Source: an uncultured bacterium
Lineage (GTDB): Bacteria > Verrucomicrobiota > Kiritimatiellia > CAIKKV01 > CAIJXV01
Assembly (NCBI GenBank): GCA_903824675.1
Contig: CAIJXV010000083.1
Coordinates: forward strand, 1-64,000
Reading direction: 5' to 3'
DNA: 64,000 nt
Made by a program: the position numbers and the translations under genes. Below are positions 1-8,623 of the stretch, piece by piece. Position 1 is the stretch's first letter, and every line of letters starts with the position of its first letter. The notes beneath the pieces were generated by a model, which worked only from the letters and a program-made list of their open reading frames with translations, had not been told where the DNA came from and searched no databases.

Positions 1-468
1 AGGCAATTCATCTGTACAATACTCGACGGCCTCATCGCTCCCTGCAGTTTCGCACGCCGGACCAGGTGCATCAAGCCGCCGCGTGAATTTTTCGCCCCTC
101 CTCCGGAGGAGGGGCGAAAGGGGGCTGCGGCCCCCTTCAGAGAAGGATCTAAAGGAACGGAAATAGTAGCGTCAAAGTGACAACTTTAAACCAGGACTTG
201 ACCTCCCATTTAAAGCCGTGGGATGTGCCGTCCGTTGCTTGTTTTAGAGTCAGCAAACCCTCGTCTGAGGCGGGATCGCACGGCCCTGCTTTTACTCTGG
301 GTTAACTCGATCTGAACCTGGCGCAACTCTGCGTCGACTTCCCGTGGTTTTGATTACTTCGAAATCGCCCAAAATCCAGTACCCTACATTTTGACCGAAG
401 GTATTCCGTCATTGACTTTCATTTCCGGGGGGCGTTCAATTTTGCCTTTCATCACGGAGGGATCTGTT
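1..468. other. Upstream non-coding stretch, no convincing gene
   Basis: No recognisable gene was found here. A minus-strand reading frame starts at an ATG near 71 and runs off the left edge (24 codons, unrecognised). It may be the start of a neighbouring gene but cannot be supported alone. The stretch contains two adjacent hairpins (91-137) and the leader of the esterase gene, with a GGAGG ribosome site at 456-460. Confidence 0.4.
91..137. repeat. Two back-to-back perfect hairpins
   Basis: Positions 91-118 form a perfect 28-base palindrome centred on CTCC/GGAG. Positions 118-137 form an 8-bp GC-rich stem (AAGGGGGC/GCCCCCTT) with a TGCG loop. They could be a REP-type intergenic element or a bidirectional terminator. 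There is no T-tract, so the repeat reading is favoured. Confidence 0.55.
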
Positions 469-2412
469 ATGCAATTGGCATCGGTTTTTCAGGATCACAT
501 GGTGTTGCAACGCGAACGGCCGGTGCCGGTGTGGGGTACGGCTGCCGCGGGGGAGCGTATTGAAGTCCGGTGTGCCCGCAAAAAGGCGGAAGCCTTGACC
601 GGACCCGATGGTCGCTGGCGGGTCTGTCTGCCCCCCATCAAAGCCGGGGGGCCCTTTGAGTTCCAGGTCCGTGCCGGAAAGCAAAAGATCCGCTTGCAGG
701 ATGTCTGGGTGGGTGAGGTATGGCTGGCCTCCGGTCAGTCTAACATGGGCATGACCGTCTCCGGCGTACTCCATGCCGGTGCGGAAATTGCGGACGCCGA
801 TCATCCGGGGATCCGCATATTGACTTCGGCGCGCGTGGCGCTGACCCAGCGACAGGAGAGTTTGGGCGCCGGCAGTCAGTGGCGCGTGTGCCGTTCCTCC
901 ACCGTGGGTAATTTCACCGCTGCAGGTTACTTTTTCGCCCGCGAATTGCACCAGAAACTCGGTGTGGCGGTGGGCATCATTGATAGCTCCTGGGGCGGAA
1001 CCGTGGCCGAGGCGTGGACCAGTCGCCAGGGATTGCAGGGGCATCCGGGGTTGAAGCACTACATCGACCAACTGGACCGCTTCCTCGGTCCAGACGGGAA
1101 TGTTGAACGCGAAGCGGTTAGGAAAGCACAGGCGGCCTGGGCGGATTCCATTCCCAAGGATCCGGGGAACGCCGGACTGGCCGACGGCTGGGCGGCTCCC
1201 GACACAACGGATGCCGACTGGAAGACCATGGTCCTGCCTTCGGGCTGGCAGGCGGCCGGCCACGATTACAGCGGCGTGTTCTGGTTTCGCCGCGAGGTGA
1301 CGGTACCGGCGGCCTGGGCGGGACGGGATCTGGTCCTGCACATCGGCGCCTGCGATAAGCGCGATTTTACCTACTTCAACGGCGAGTTCATGGGCTCGTT
1401 GGGCATGGAGGATCGCCCGGACGCCTGGGAGACGCCCCGCGTTTACACGGTTCCTGGCCGCCGGGTGAAGACGGGGCGCAATGTGATCGCCGTGCGCGTG
1501 TTCAGTGAGATGTACCAGGGGGGCATGATCGGCCCCAAGGATGAGATGTGGGCCGCTCCCGCGGGGGCGCCCTTCGCGGAGCGCCTATCGTTGGCCGGTG
1601 ACTGGAAATACCGCGTCGAGCGAAACTTTGGCCAGATCAACACGGTCCCCCCCGTGCAGACTTACGGGGATGGCAATCCGAACACGCCCAGTGTGCTGTT
1701 TAATGCGATGATCGCGCCGGTCGTGCCGTATGCCCTGCGCGGGTTCATCTGGTATCAGGGCGAGTCCAATGCGGCGAGGTCCGTGGAATACCGGACGCTG
1801 ATGCCGACGCTGATCCGCGACTGGCGCCGCGAATTCGGCCGGGAAGATTTGTCGTTCTATCAGGTTCAACTGGCCAATTTCATGGCCGTGAGCGAGCGGC
1901 CGCAGGAGAGCGATTGGGCGCAGTTGCGCGAGGCGCAGCGGTTGACGCTGGGCCAGGTGCCGCGCACGGGCCTGGCGGTGGCCATCGATATCGGTGATGC
2001 GGCCGACATTCATCCGAAGAACAAGCAGGATGTGGGGCGGCGGCTGGCCGATTGTGCCCTGGCGCTGGATTACGGAAAAAATGAGTATGCGGGCTCCAGT
2101 CCGATGCCGCAGGTCGTCCTGCGCACGGGGGCGGATGTGACCGTACGGTTCTCCTGTGCAGCGTCCGGACTGACGGTGAGAGAGGGGAATCTGAAGGGCT
2201 TTGAACTGGCCGGTCCGGATCGAGTGTTTTTTTCGGTGAAGGCGGCGGTGACCTCGTCTGATACGGTGTTACTGGATTGCGCGGAAGTGTCGGATCCCCA
2301 GTGGGTGCGGTATGCATGGGCCAATAATCCGGTCTGCAATCTCTACGGTGGAACCGGTTTGCCAGCCTCTCCGTTCGAGTCCGCGATTCCCGCCGGCGAA
2401 TGGCTGCGGTAA
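469..2412 (+). CDS. Sialate O-acetylesterase family protein (SASA/SGNH hydrolase)
   Basis: Carbohydrate esterase of the sialate 9-O-acetylesterase type, expected to remove acetyl groups from sugars. The catalytic serine lies in GQSNM (Ser91), the oxyanion/second block is WYQGESN near residue 428, and the catalytic Asp/His lie in DIHPKNKQ (about 513-515). A jelly-roll-like insert (about residues 265-400) interrupts the hydrolase fold, as in many family members. The start at 469 is chosen over an upstream in-frame TTG at 391 because GGAGG (456-460) sits 8 bases ahead. No clear signal peptide is visible from this start, which is unusual for the family and suggests action on imported oligosaccharides. 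The 647-residue length is normal. The next gene, a URO-D-family protein, is co-oriented about 210 bp downstream. Confidence 0.9.
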   Translation: MQLASVFQDHMVLQRERPVPVWGTAAAGERIEVRCARKKAEALTGPDGRWRVCLPPIKAGGPFEFQVRAGKQKIRLQDVWVGEVWLASGQSNMGMTVSGVLHAGAEIADADHPGIRILTSARVALTQRQESLGAGSQWRVCRSSTVGNFTAAGYFFARELHQKLGVAVGIIDSSWGGTVAEAWTSRQGLQGHPGLKHYIDQLDRFLGPDGNVEREAVRKAQAAWADSIPKDPGNAGLADGWAAPDTTDADWKTMVLPSGWQAAGHDYSGVFWFRREVTVPAAWAGRDLVLHIGACDKRDFTYFNGEFMGSLGMEDRPDAWETPRVYTVPGRRVKTGRNVIAVRVFSEMYQGGMIGPKDEMWAAPAGAPFAERLSLAGDWKYRVERNFGQINTVPPVQTYGDGNPNTPSVLFNAMIAPVVPYALRGFIWYQGESNAARSVEYRTLMPTLIRDWRREFGREDLSFYQVQLANFMAVSERPQESDWAQLREAQRLTLGQVPRTGLAVAIDIGDAADIHPKNKQDVGRRLADCALALDYGKNEYAGSSPMPQVVLRTGADVTVRFSCAASGLTVREGNLKGFELAGPDRVFFSVKAAVTSSDTVLLDCAEVSDPQWVRYAWANNPVCNLYGGTGLPASPFESAIPAGEWLR

Positions 2413-2622
2413 TCGGGGAGATGCGTTCCATACCCTTCCCTGATCCGGAACGATTCAGGGGGTGTACGTTTACGAGGTGGCCCGGCGCGCCGGTCCCGCC
2501 AGAGTGCGTGGACGAAGGTGGATCCCTGCGGCGGGCATGGGCCTCTGTTTTGTGGCGAAAATTTTTCTCCGTTATGTTATGTTGCGATGTTTTTGCGGAC
2601 AGCCCTAAACAGGAGTTTTGAA

Positions 2623-3633
2623 ATGCCCTCAAGCGCGATGACGACGCGGGAACGATTTCAAGCGGTCATGAATTTTCAGCCATTTGATCGATTGCCCCTG
2701 GTCGAGTGGGCCGGGTGGTGGACGGCGACGATTGATCGGTGGGTCAATGAAGGTCTCCCGGCCCATCTCCGGGACGACGGATCGGCCATTCGCCGTTGGT
2801 GGGGGCTGGATATTTATTATCAGGATTGGATTCGCGCCAAGGGCCCGGATTGTCCCAAGCCCACCCATCATGGGGCCGGGCTCATTGCCGATGAAACGGA
2901 TTATGAGCGGATCAAGCCCCACCTGTTTCCCTGGCCGTGTGTCAATCGGCCGATGTGGCAGGCCTGGGCCGAAGAACAGAAGCGGGGGGATGTGGTGCTG
3001 TGGTTTACCCTGGAAGGGTTCTTCTGGTATGCCCGGACGCTCCTCGGCATTGAGCCGCATCTCTATGCGTTCTATGACCAGCCGGCCTTGATGCATCGGA
3101 TCAATCAGGACCTGACCGATTGGAGCATCCGGGTGGTCGATGAAATCTTCAGTATTTGCGTTCCGGATTTCATGACCTTTGCCGAGGATATGAGCTATAA
3201 TAATGGCCCGATGTTGTCCGAAGGTTTGTTCGATGAATTCATGCTGCCCTATTACCATAAACTCCTGCCGCGCATCCACGAGCGCGGAACGATCTCGATC
3301 ATCGATTCCGATGGCGACATTTCCGTCCCGGCGTATTGGTTTGAACGCGCGGGCTTGCAGGGCATCCTGCCGTTGGAACGGCAGGCCGGGGTGGACATCG
3401 CCCGCCTGCGCCGCGATCATCCGCGAATGCGGTTTATCGGGCATTACGATAAAATGGTCATGAACAAGGGCGAGGCGGCGATCCGCGGGGAATTTGAGCG
3501 TTTATTGCCGACGGCGCGGCAAGGGGGATTTTTGATCAGTTGCGATCACCAGACTCCGCCGGGCGTATCGCTAAAAGATTACGAAATCTATGTCCGCCTG
3601 TTTCGGGAGTATGCGGTTCGGGCGGCGGAGTAA
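2623..3633 (+). CDS. Uroporphyrinogen-decarboxylase-superfamily protein (methyltransferase-like)
   Basis: A 336-residue TIM-barrel protein of the URO-D superfamily, which includes heme-pathway HemE and the MtaA/CmuA corrinoid methyltransferases. Family signatures include the N-terminal TTRERFQAVMNF..DRLP, the central DSDGD block, PLERQAGVD, and the C-terminal SCDHQTPPGVS. Divergence from true HemE and the polysaccharide-related neighbours argue against heme synthesis. The substrate is unknown, and methyl transfer is inferred only from relatives. The start at 2623 is set by AGGAG at 2611-2615; an upstream in-frame start at 2518 has no such site. Two other members of the superfamily occur in this window (25160, 42325). 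They are too divergent to be recent duplicates. Confidence 0.85.
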   Translation: MPSSAMTTRERFQAVMNFQPFDRLPLVEWAGWWTATIDRWVNEGLPAHLRDDGSAIRRWWGLDIYYQDWIRAKGPDCPKPTHHGAGLIADETDYERIKPHLFPWPCVNRPMWQAWAEEQKRGDVVLWFTLEGFFWYARTLLGIEPHLYAFYDQPALMHRINQDLTDWSIRVVDEIFSICVPDFMTFAEDMSYNNGPMLSEGLFDEFMLPYYHKLLPRIHERGTISIIDSDGDISVPAYWFERAGLQGILPLERQAGVDIARLRRDHPRMRFIGHYDKMVMNKGEAAIRGEFERLLPTARQGGFLISCDHQTPPGVSLKDYEIYVRLFREYAVRAAE

Positions 3634-3760
3634 ATGGGATCGTAGTCCGGTAACGACGATTGGGGACTGCGGCCGTTCACTGCGCTGGGGGAACCCGACG
3701 GGACGGAATAGCCGACCAAGGCGGCCTTCGCCCCCCTTGAAACGCTCCCTGAACCGCCCC

Positions 3761-3788
3761 TTTACGGTCCGGCATTTTGTGATATAGT
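3761..3788 (+). promoter_or_regulatory. Candidate sigma-70 promoter for azoreductase gene
   Basis: TTTACG (3761-3766) and TATAGT (3783-3788) are separated by 16 bases and end 44 bases before the start codon at 3833. The -10 box matches 5 of 6 consensus bases. This is a visual match only. Confidence 0.45.
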
Positions 3789-3832
3789 CTACATCAAATC
3801 CGGTGGACACCGGTTCCATCAAGGAGAGGCCC

Positions 3833-4465
3833 ATGAGCACGTTATTGTATATTTTGGCATCCCCCCGCGGACAGCGGTCGTATTCTACGCAGGCGGCGGA
3901 TGCTTTCGTTGAATCCTACCGGTTGGCCCATCCGGCCGACCAGGTCAAAACCTTGAATGTTTTTACCGAAAATCTGCCGACCTTTGATGGCTTCACATTG
4001 GAGGCCAAGTATTCCATTATGCACGGGCAGAAACATAATCCCCAGGAAGTCGCCGCCTGGGGAGCGGTGGAGGCCGTGATTGCAGAGTTCAAGTCGGCCG
4101 ATAAATACCTGTTTGCCGTGCCCATGTGGAATTTCGGCATTCCCTACAAGCTCAAGCACTATCTCGATGTGATTCTCCAACCCGGCTACACCTTCAGCTT
4201 TAACCCCAAGACCGGGTACTCGGGGCTGGTGACCGGCAAGCCGGTTGTGGGCATTTATGCCCGGGGCGGCGCTTATCCGGCGGGAACCCCCGCGGAGGCG
4301 TATGATTATCAGCGGCGCTACCTGGAACTGGCCCTGGGTTTCATCGGGTTCACCGATATCAAGTCATTTGCCGTCGAACCGACCTTGCACGAGGGACCCG
4401 AGGGGGCGAAAAAGTATTTGGAAGAAATGCTGCCCCAACTGCGTGAAGCCGCAAAGGTGTTTTAA
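3833..4465 (+). CDS. azoR: FMN-dependent NADH:quinone oxidoreductase / azoreductase
   Basis: Flavodoxin-fold reductase of the AzoR family, reducing quinones or azo compounds with NADH in the cytoplasm. The FMN-phosphate-binding [10 protein letters not shown] lies near residues 9-18. The family block [16 protein letters not shown] is near 93-108, and the GxFYGFLG-like C-terminal region is represented by [10 protein letters not shown]. At 210 residues the length is typical. AAGGAG at 3821-3826 selects this ATG over an in-frame ATG at 3803. A sigma-70-like promoter lies just upstream. It stands alone before the exported cyclophilin and probably has a stress or redox housekeeping role. Confidence 0.88.
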   Translation: MSTLLYILASPRGQRSYSTQAADAFVESYRLAHPADQVKTLNVFTENLPTFDGFTLEAKYSIMHGQKHNPQEVAAWGAVEAVIAEFKSADKYLFAVPMWNFGIPYKLKHYLDVILQPGYTFSFNPKTGYSGLVTGKPVVGIYARGGAYPAGTPAEAYDYQRRYLELALGFIGFTDIKSFAVEPTLHEGPEGAKKYLEEMLPQLREAAKVF

Positions 4466-4514
4466 TTTCGCAACCCTGAGGGATTGCGTTGCATCACTGA
4501 AATGGAGGATGGCC

Positions 4515-5153
4515 ATGACTATCGGAAAAACAATGGGACGCATTCTTTTGCTATTGGGAATGATGGGAATACTGCGCGTGCAGGCCGAAGAAGCGACAAC
4601 CAATACAGCCGGGCCGGCCTTGCCGCCGGAACCGGCGCAGTCAAAGAACGAGGCGATTATGATTCTGATCAAGACCAGCATGGGTGACATCAAGGCTGAA
4701 CTCGACGCCGAAAAGGCGCCGTTGACGGTTAAGAATTTCCTGCAATACGTGGATGACCATTATTATGACGGCACGATTTTTCACCGGGTCATTGCCGGTT
4801 TTATGATCCAAGGCGGCGGATTTGATGCTCAATTCAACAAAAAGCCGACCCGCGCTCCCATCAAGAACGAGGCCGCCAATGGATTGAAAAACGTCCGGGG
4901 GACCTTGGCGATGGCACGGACCAGTGAAGTGAATAGCGGGACCAGCCAGTTCTTTATCAACACGGTCGATAATTCCTTTTTAGACCATACCGCGCCCACT
5001 CCGCAGGAATTCGGATATTGCGTTTTCGGTAAAGTCGTTGAAGGGTTGGATGTCATGGATCGCATTCGCAACGTCAAGACCGGCGGCAAGGGGCCCTTCC
5101 CGACTGATGTTCCGCTGGAAACCGTGACCATTCTTTCGATCACCCGGCTCTGA
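4515..5153 (+). CDS. Exported cyclophilin-type peptidyl-prolyl cis-trans isomerase
   Basis: Catalyses proline cis-trans isomerisation, probably in the periplasm. The N-terminus carries a hydrophobic signal segment (residues about 8-20) with a plausible cleavage after VQA. The cyclophilin domain spans about residue 48 to 212, with [13 protein letters not shown] (catalytic Arg) and [13 protein letters not shown]. Length is normal for PpiA/PpiB-type proteins plus a short linker. GGAGG at 4504-4508 supports ATG 4515. An ATG at 4509 also fits the frame but abuts the ribosome site. It lies close behind the azoreductase gene in the same direction, without evident terminator between them. Confidence 0.92.
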   Translation: MTIGKTMGRILLLLGMMGILRVQAEEATTNTAGPALPPEPAQSKNEAIMILIKTSMGDIKAELDAEKAPLTVKNFLQYVDDHYYDGTIFHRVIAGFMIQGGGFDAQFNKKPTRAPIKNEAANGLKNVRGTLAMARTSEVNSGTSQFFINTVDNSFLDHTAPTPQEFGYCVFGKVVEGLDVMDRIRNVKTGGKGPFPTDVPLETVTILSITRL

Positions 5154-5189
5154 GTCGTTGTGGAACGGAGCGCCATTTGCAAGCCAACC

Positions 5190-5216
5190 ACGGATGAAAC
5201 GGATGGCACGGATGGC
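5190..5216 (+). repeat. Three tandem 9-bp units (ACGGATGGC)
   Basis: ACGGATGAA, ACGGATGGC and ACGGATGGC are consecutive in the intergenic space between the cyclophilin and the methyltransferase, just before a larger palindromic repeat. Too short and simple to assign a role. Confidence 0.6.
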
Positions 5217-5232
5217 GAGGCGAATGAGTCCT

Positions 5233-5299
5233 AAGAACGCGCCTCTTGCGGCGCTACTACCAACTTCAACGAAAACGTGTTTGTAGTAGGCTCGCCCGA
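5233..5299. repeat. Palindromic intergenic repeat, copy A
   Basis: The left arm AACGCGCCTCTTGCGGCGC is followed by CTACTAC, a short spacer, then GTTTGTAGTAGGCTCG. The same arrangement recurs at 53842-53919, where both arms are better preserved. A half copy of the left arm lies at 5367-5396. REP/MITE-like dispersed element. Confidence 0.65.
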
Positions 5300-5339
5300 C
5301 TCCTCCAATTCGAATTCTCAGGGCCGAAAGGCATAAGGC

Positions 5340-6104
5340 ATGACTGATCCCGCCACCGGTGTGATAGAAGAACGCGCCTCATGCGGCGCCTCTTCTGTGT
5401 CGGAAACCGCCGATATTGAAACGGCTTCCGCGGGATATGCCTCGCGGTTTAAGGGGTCGGTGGGGGCCTGGATGCTGGCGCGCCAGTCCCGGCTTATTTT
5501 GGATCAGCTCCCTCCGGCGCCAGCGACCGTGTTGGATGTGGGGGGAGGGCATGGACAATTGACCGCTCCCCTGGTTGACGCCGGGTACCGGGTGACGGTA
5601 CAAGGCAGTGCCCCGGTTTGTCGCGAACGGATCGCGCCTCTAATCCAGGCGGGACGAATTGAGTTTGTCGAGAGTTCCATTCTGGCCCTGCCCTTTCCCG
5701 ACCGGAGTTTCGATGCCGTGGTGTCGGTGCGTTTGTTGCCGCATTGTCTGCGGTGGCCAGAACTCATTGCCGAATTATGCCGCGTGGCCCGGCAGATCGT
5801 GGTGGTCGATTATCCCCGGCAAAGCGGACTTCAAAGGCGGGCGCCTTTTTTGTTCCGCTTGAAAAAAGGGTTGGAGGGAAACACCCGGACCTGGCTCAGT
5901 TTCCGAGACGAGCAGGTGGCGGAGGCATTCGCGGCCCGGGGCTGGCGCCGGACGGCGTGTGTGGGCCAATTTTTGTTCCCGATGGTTTTACATCGGGCCT
6001 TGCGGTGTCGAGCCCTGTCGGCGGCACTTGAAAAACCGGGATGCCTGATGGGGCTGACCGGTCGGAGCGGGTCGCCGGTGATTGCGGTTTTCGAGCGGGC
6101 ATAA
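5340..6104 (+). CDS. Class I SAM-dependent methyltransferase
   Basis: Small-molecule methyltransferase with a Rossmann fold. The SAM-binding glycine motif VLDVGGGHG is near residues 61-69, and the post-II/III blocks LALPFPDRSFDAVVSVRL and AELCRVARQIVVVDYP follow, as in UbiE/COQ5-like enzymes. The substrate is unknown. At 254 residues the length is ordinary. The ribosome site is weak (AAGG only). The first about 35 codons contain a half copy of the palindromic repeat found at 5233, so the true start may be further downstream or the N-terminus may have been extended by repeat insertion. It is followed by the ECF sigma block and has no obvious functional tie to it. Confidence 0.8.
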   Translation: MTDPATGVIEERASCGASSVSETADIETASAGYASRFKGSVGAWMLARQSRLILDQLPPAPATVLDVGGGHGQLTAPLVDAGYRVTVQGSAPVCRERIAPLIQAGRIEFVESSILALPFPDRSFDAVVSVRLLPHCLRWPELIAELCRVARQIVVVDYPRQSGLQRRAPFLFRLKKGLEGNTRTWLSFRDEQVAEAFAARGWRRTACVGQFLFPMVLHRALRCRALSAALEKPGCLMGLTGRSGSPVIAVFERA

Positions 6105-6157
6105 AGTGCGGTAGCTGCCACAACGGTCCTGATACCAATAAGATACAACTCTTCGCT

Positions 6158-6182
6158 GAACTGTAGCCTGTCCTTTTCGTCT
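6158..6182 (+). promoter_or_regulatory. Candidate ECF-type promoter before sigma gene
   Basis: GAACTG (6158-6163), 15 bases, then GTCT (6179-6182), 66 bases before the sigma-factor ATG. It resembles the GAACTT...GTCTAA boxes at 9680-9708 and would fit autoregulation. The -10 half is weaker than at the other site. Confidence 0.35.
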
Positions 6183-6248
6183 TTTGCCAATAAATTCATC
6201 AAAGAAAACGGGCTTTCGGGTGTCTAACTTGATGGAGAGCATGAGACC

Positions 6249-6815
6249 ATGACTATTTTGGCCGATGAACAACTCGTAAAGCAATATGTCGAATCGGGCG
6301 AAATGCGCCATTTTGATGAGCTGGTGAATCGGTACGTAAGAAAGGTGCGGGCGATGATTTATCCGATTGTGCTTCACGATGCCGATGCGGATGACCTGAC
6401 TCAGGAGGTGTTTTTGCGCGTCTCCAACGGCTTGTCTCGTTTCCGAGGTGAAGCCCAGTTTTCGACTTGGCTGTATCGTATTGCAATGAATACAACCCAC
6501 GGTTTTCTGCGCCGCAAATCCCGCAATCCGGTAGCGACTTACGAGGACCCGCCAGAGGTGGAGGACGCCATGGCACCGGACTGTCTGGCGATGGCGGGTG
6601 AGTCCGCGGTGTTGGTCGACCGGGCCCTGGCGCGACTCTCGCCAGGCTTGCGGGCTGCGATCACTTTGGTGGTTTTGAACGGCATGAGTGTTTCGGAGGC
6701 CGCGCACGCGGAGGGTTGCCTGACGGCGACGATGTACTGGCGAATTCACGAAGCGCGACGGATTCTAAAAAAAGAATTAGAGAGGAATGAAACCCATGAA
6801 AACAAATCTCGATGA
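6249..6815 (+). CDS. ECF-family RNA polymerase sigma factor
   Basis: Sigma-70-family extracytoplasmic-function factor, 188 residues. Region 2 spans about residues 20-90, with the -10-binding DADDLTQEVFLRV and STWLYRIAMN blocks. Region 4 spans about 125-180, with a helix-turn-helix around MSVSEAAHAEGCLTATMYWRIHEAR binding the -35 box. It heads a run of co-directional genes, most encoding exported proteins. The following gene overlaps its 3' end and encodes a one-membrane-span protein, the classic sigma/anti-sigma arrangement. GGAGAGC lies before the ATG. A candidate ECF promoter 66 bases upstream suggests autoregulation. The signal sensed is not evident. Confidence 0.93.
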   Translation: MTILADEQLVKQYVESGEMRHFDELVNRYVRKVRAMIYPIVLHDADADDLTQEVFLRVSNGLSRFRGEAQFSTWLYRIAMNTTHGFLRRKSRNPVATYEDPPEVEDAMAPDCLAMAGESAVLVDRALARLSPGLRAAITLVVLNGMSVSEAAHAEGCLTATMYWRIHEARRILKKELERNETHENKSR

Positions 6816-7566
6816 TCGACTGATGCAATGGGCATCTTTCAAAGCCCCTTCCAGAAAACATGTGGCGGAGTTGACGCGGAGGATTACACGGGAAGCACGG
6901 TACGCCCGCCACGAGGTGCAAGCGGTGGTAGAAAAACCGGGTTCGGTTCCCGGCTGGAGCAAGTTGGCCTATGCGGGACTTGGCGCCGGGGTGACCTGCT
7001 TGGTCTTGGTGCTGGCGGGTCTGGTGTTCCTGCCGCGCAGAAATCCCGAGGAGAACGGGTTCACCGCCTTAGTGGGGATTTCGGCCGAGCAACGTGCGTC
7101 CCAAGGCAGACTCTTCAGCGAGATGAACCGGATGTTTACGGAGGGATTGCGTTGGGTGGTCCAGTCGGGCGGTGAGGTGGGAATAGGGTTGGATACCGTG
7201 CCGGTGGCCCGCGAGCGCGACACGCCCCCCCTGTTGGTGCGGGTCACGGTTCTGGCCCGGTCTGAAGGGGAGACGACCTGGCGGCAGGCTTGGAGTGCGG
7301 ATATGATGGTGCATGATCAGGATATTGTGGAGGTGGCTCCGGATCCTCGATCGAACAATACGCTGGCCGTGTGGGTCTATGCGCTTGAGGACGGCAAGCT
7401 GGCTGTTGATACCCAAGTGGCTCTAACCCTGCCGGTGGCATTGACGTCCCGGCTCAACACGGTGGTAACACGGGGTCTGCCGACCGAAATCGCTGCGACA
7501 CGAACCCGCGGCGTGGAGTACCGTATCTTTCAGACGGTGGATACGGTCAATGCGTCCCGGAGCTAA
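6796..7566 (+). CDS. Single-span membrane protein, putative anti-sigma factor
   Basis: The 256-residue product has a charged cytoplasmic N-terminus (about 1-55), one membrane helix (about 58-78, LAYAGLGAGVTCLVLVLAGLVF) and a larger outer domain. Its position directly after, and overlapping, the ECF sigma gene is the main reason for calling it an anti-sigma factor. No zinc HxxxCxxC anti-sigma motif is visible in the N-terminal part, so any sigma-binding domain would be of another type. The start at 6796 is preferred because GAGAGG lies about 10 bases ahead; ATG 6787 is too close to it. The outer domain, about 180 residues, is unrecognised. Confidence 0.6.
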   Translation: MKTNLDDRLMQWASFKAPSRKHVAELTRRITREARYARHEVQAVVEKPGSVPGWSKLAYAGLGAGVTCLVLVLAGLVFLPRRNPEENGFTALVGISAEQRASQGRLFSEMNRMFTEGLRWVVQSGGEVGIGLDTVPVARERDTPPLLVRVTVLARSEGETTWRQAWSADMMVHDQDIVEVAPDPRSNNTLAVWVYALEDGKLAVDTQVALTLPVALTSRLNTVVTRGLPTEIAATRTRGVEYRIFQTVDTVNASRS

Positions 7567-7569
7567 GCC

Positions 7570-8619
7570 ATGAACAAGATTAATTACTTCCATTGTTTAA
7601 TGTCCATCGGGTACGGGACGGCGCTTCTCCTGGTGCCGGTCCTTGCCGTTGGGCGGGGGATGGAGGGAGTGAGTTTGACACCCGAGGAGCATTGGTCGAA
7701 TTTGACTGGGGGTAAGGAGGCCATTTTTCACTATAGAGTCCAGGCGGAATCCGCTTATGAATGCCGTTTGGGATGGCTTTTATCGGCGGCCAGTCGTCCG
7801 CTGGCTCGGGGTGAAAAAACCGTGAATGTTTCTCCTGGAAACCCCCAGGTTGTGGAAATTCGAGTTCCAGTTCCGCCGGTTCGTGAAGGGGTTGTGTTGG
7901 CGACCGACCTATCCGTGACGTTGTGTCAGGATCGTTCGGCGGGCGTGGAGACGAACGTGACCCGGCGCCTTTGGGTGTTTTCGGAAAATCCTCTGGCCGA
8001 TCGTCTCGCGTGGTTGAAGACCCTCGATCTGCGGCTCTTCGATCCCGCGAAAAAGACGGCGGAAGCGTTTACCCGGGCGGGGATCCCATTCAAAACCGTG
8101 CCGACGTTGGACGTTGTGCCGTCGTTCCCTTCAAGCGTTGTGGTGATCGGGGAAGGTGTCTCGGCTCGGAACTATCGCGGCCTGGGGGACGTCATGGCCC
8201 GTGCGATGGCGGCGGGTGTCCCCATTCTCTGCCTGTCCGTAACCGAGGGAACGGTCAAACTCCCGGGGTTGGGCGAGACTGCTGAAAAGCCCGACGAGAT
8301 TTACTTTCGGCGCAATGCGGTGATCCGGGAGATGGACCCGCGGCTGGACGATGTAGTCTGGCCGCCGGACGGACGGATCGTGATCGGAGGTTTTCAGATT
8401 AAGGGTGAACGCGGACCCATTGTTGCCGAGGCCGTGCCGGCCGGACAAGGCTGGCCCTGGCTCGAGATCCGCCAAGGAGAGCGGGGCCGGATAGTTTTAT
8501 GCGGTTTCGGGATCGTGTCGAAGTGGGATGCCGGTCCGACAGCGAAGTGTCTGTTGGCGGCGATTTTAGAACGTTTGGCCGGCTTACCGGCTGACACAAC
8601 AAACAAAGCGAAGGAGTAG
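7570..8619 (+). CDS. Exported protein of unknown function
   Basis: A 349-residue protein with a signal peptide (hydrophobic residues about 10-26) ending near LAVG. The N-terminal half looks beta-rich. The C-terminal half contains alternating beta/alpha stretches such as SSVVVIGEG, GVPILCLSVTEG and GRIVLCGFG, resembling a Rossmann-like or amidotransferase-like fold without recognisable catalytic residues. Not assigned to a family by eye. It starts 3 bases after the putative anti-sigma gene and ends 4 bases before the CsgG-like gene, so it belongs to the same transcript. Confidence 0.7.
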   Translation: MNKINYFHCLMSIGYGTALLLVPVLAVGRGMEGVSLTPEEHWSNLTGGKEAIFHYRVQAESAYECRLGWLLSAASRPLARGEKTVNVSPGNPQVVEIRVPVPPVREGVVLATDLSVTLCQDRSAGVETNVTRRLWVFSENPLADRLAWLKTLDLRLFDPAKKTAEAFTRAGIPFKTVPTLDVVPSFPSSVVVIGEGVSARNYRGLGDVMARAMAAGVPILCLSVTEGTVKLPGLGETAEKPDEIYFRRNAVIREMDPRLDDVVWPPDGRIVIGGFQIKGERGPIVAEAVPAGQGWPWLEIRQGERGRIVLCGFGIVSKWDAGPTAKCLLAAILERLAGLPADTTNKAKE

Positions 8620-8623
8620 TGTC

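Noticed and set aside
436-2632. Long minus-strand reading frames opposite the esterase gene
   Set aside because: Low-complexity Arg/Pro/His-rich translations without family motifs; they mirror the codon bias of the real plus-strand gene.
5190-5216. CRISPR-like array from the 9-bp repeats
   Set aside because: Units are contiguous and too short, with no spacers and no cas genes nearby.
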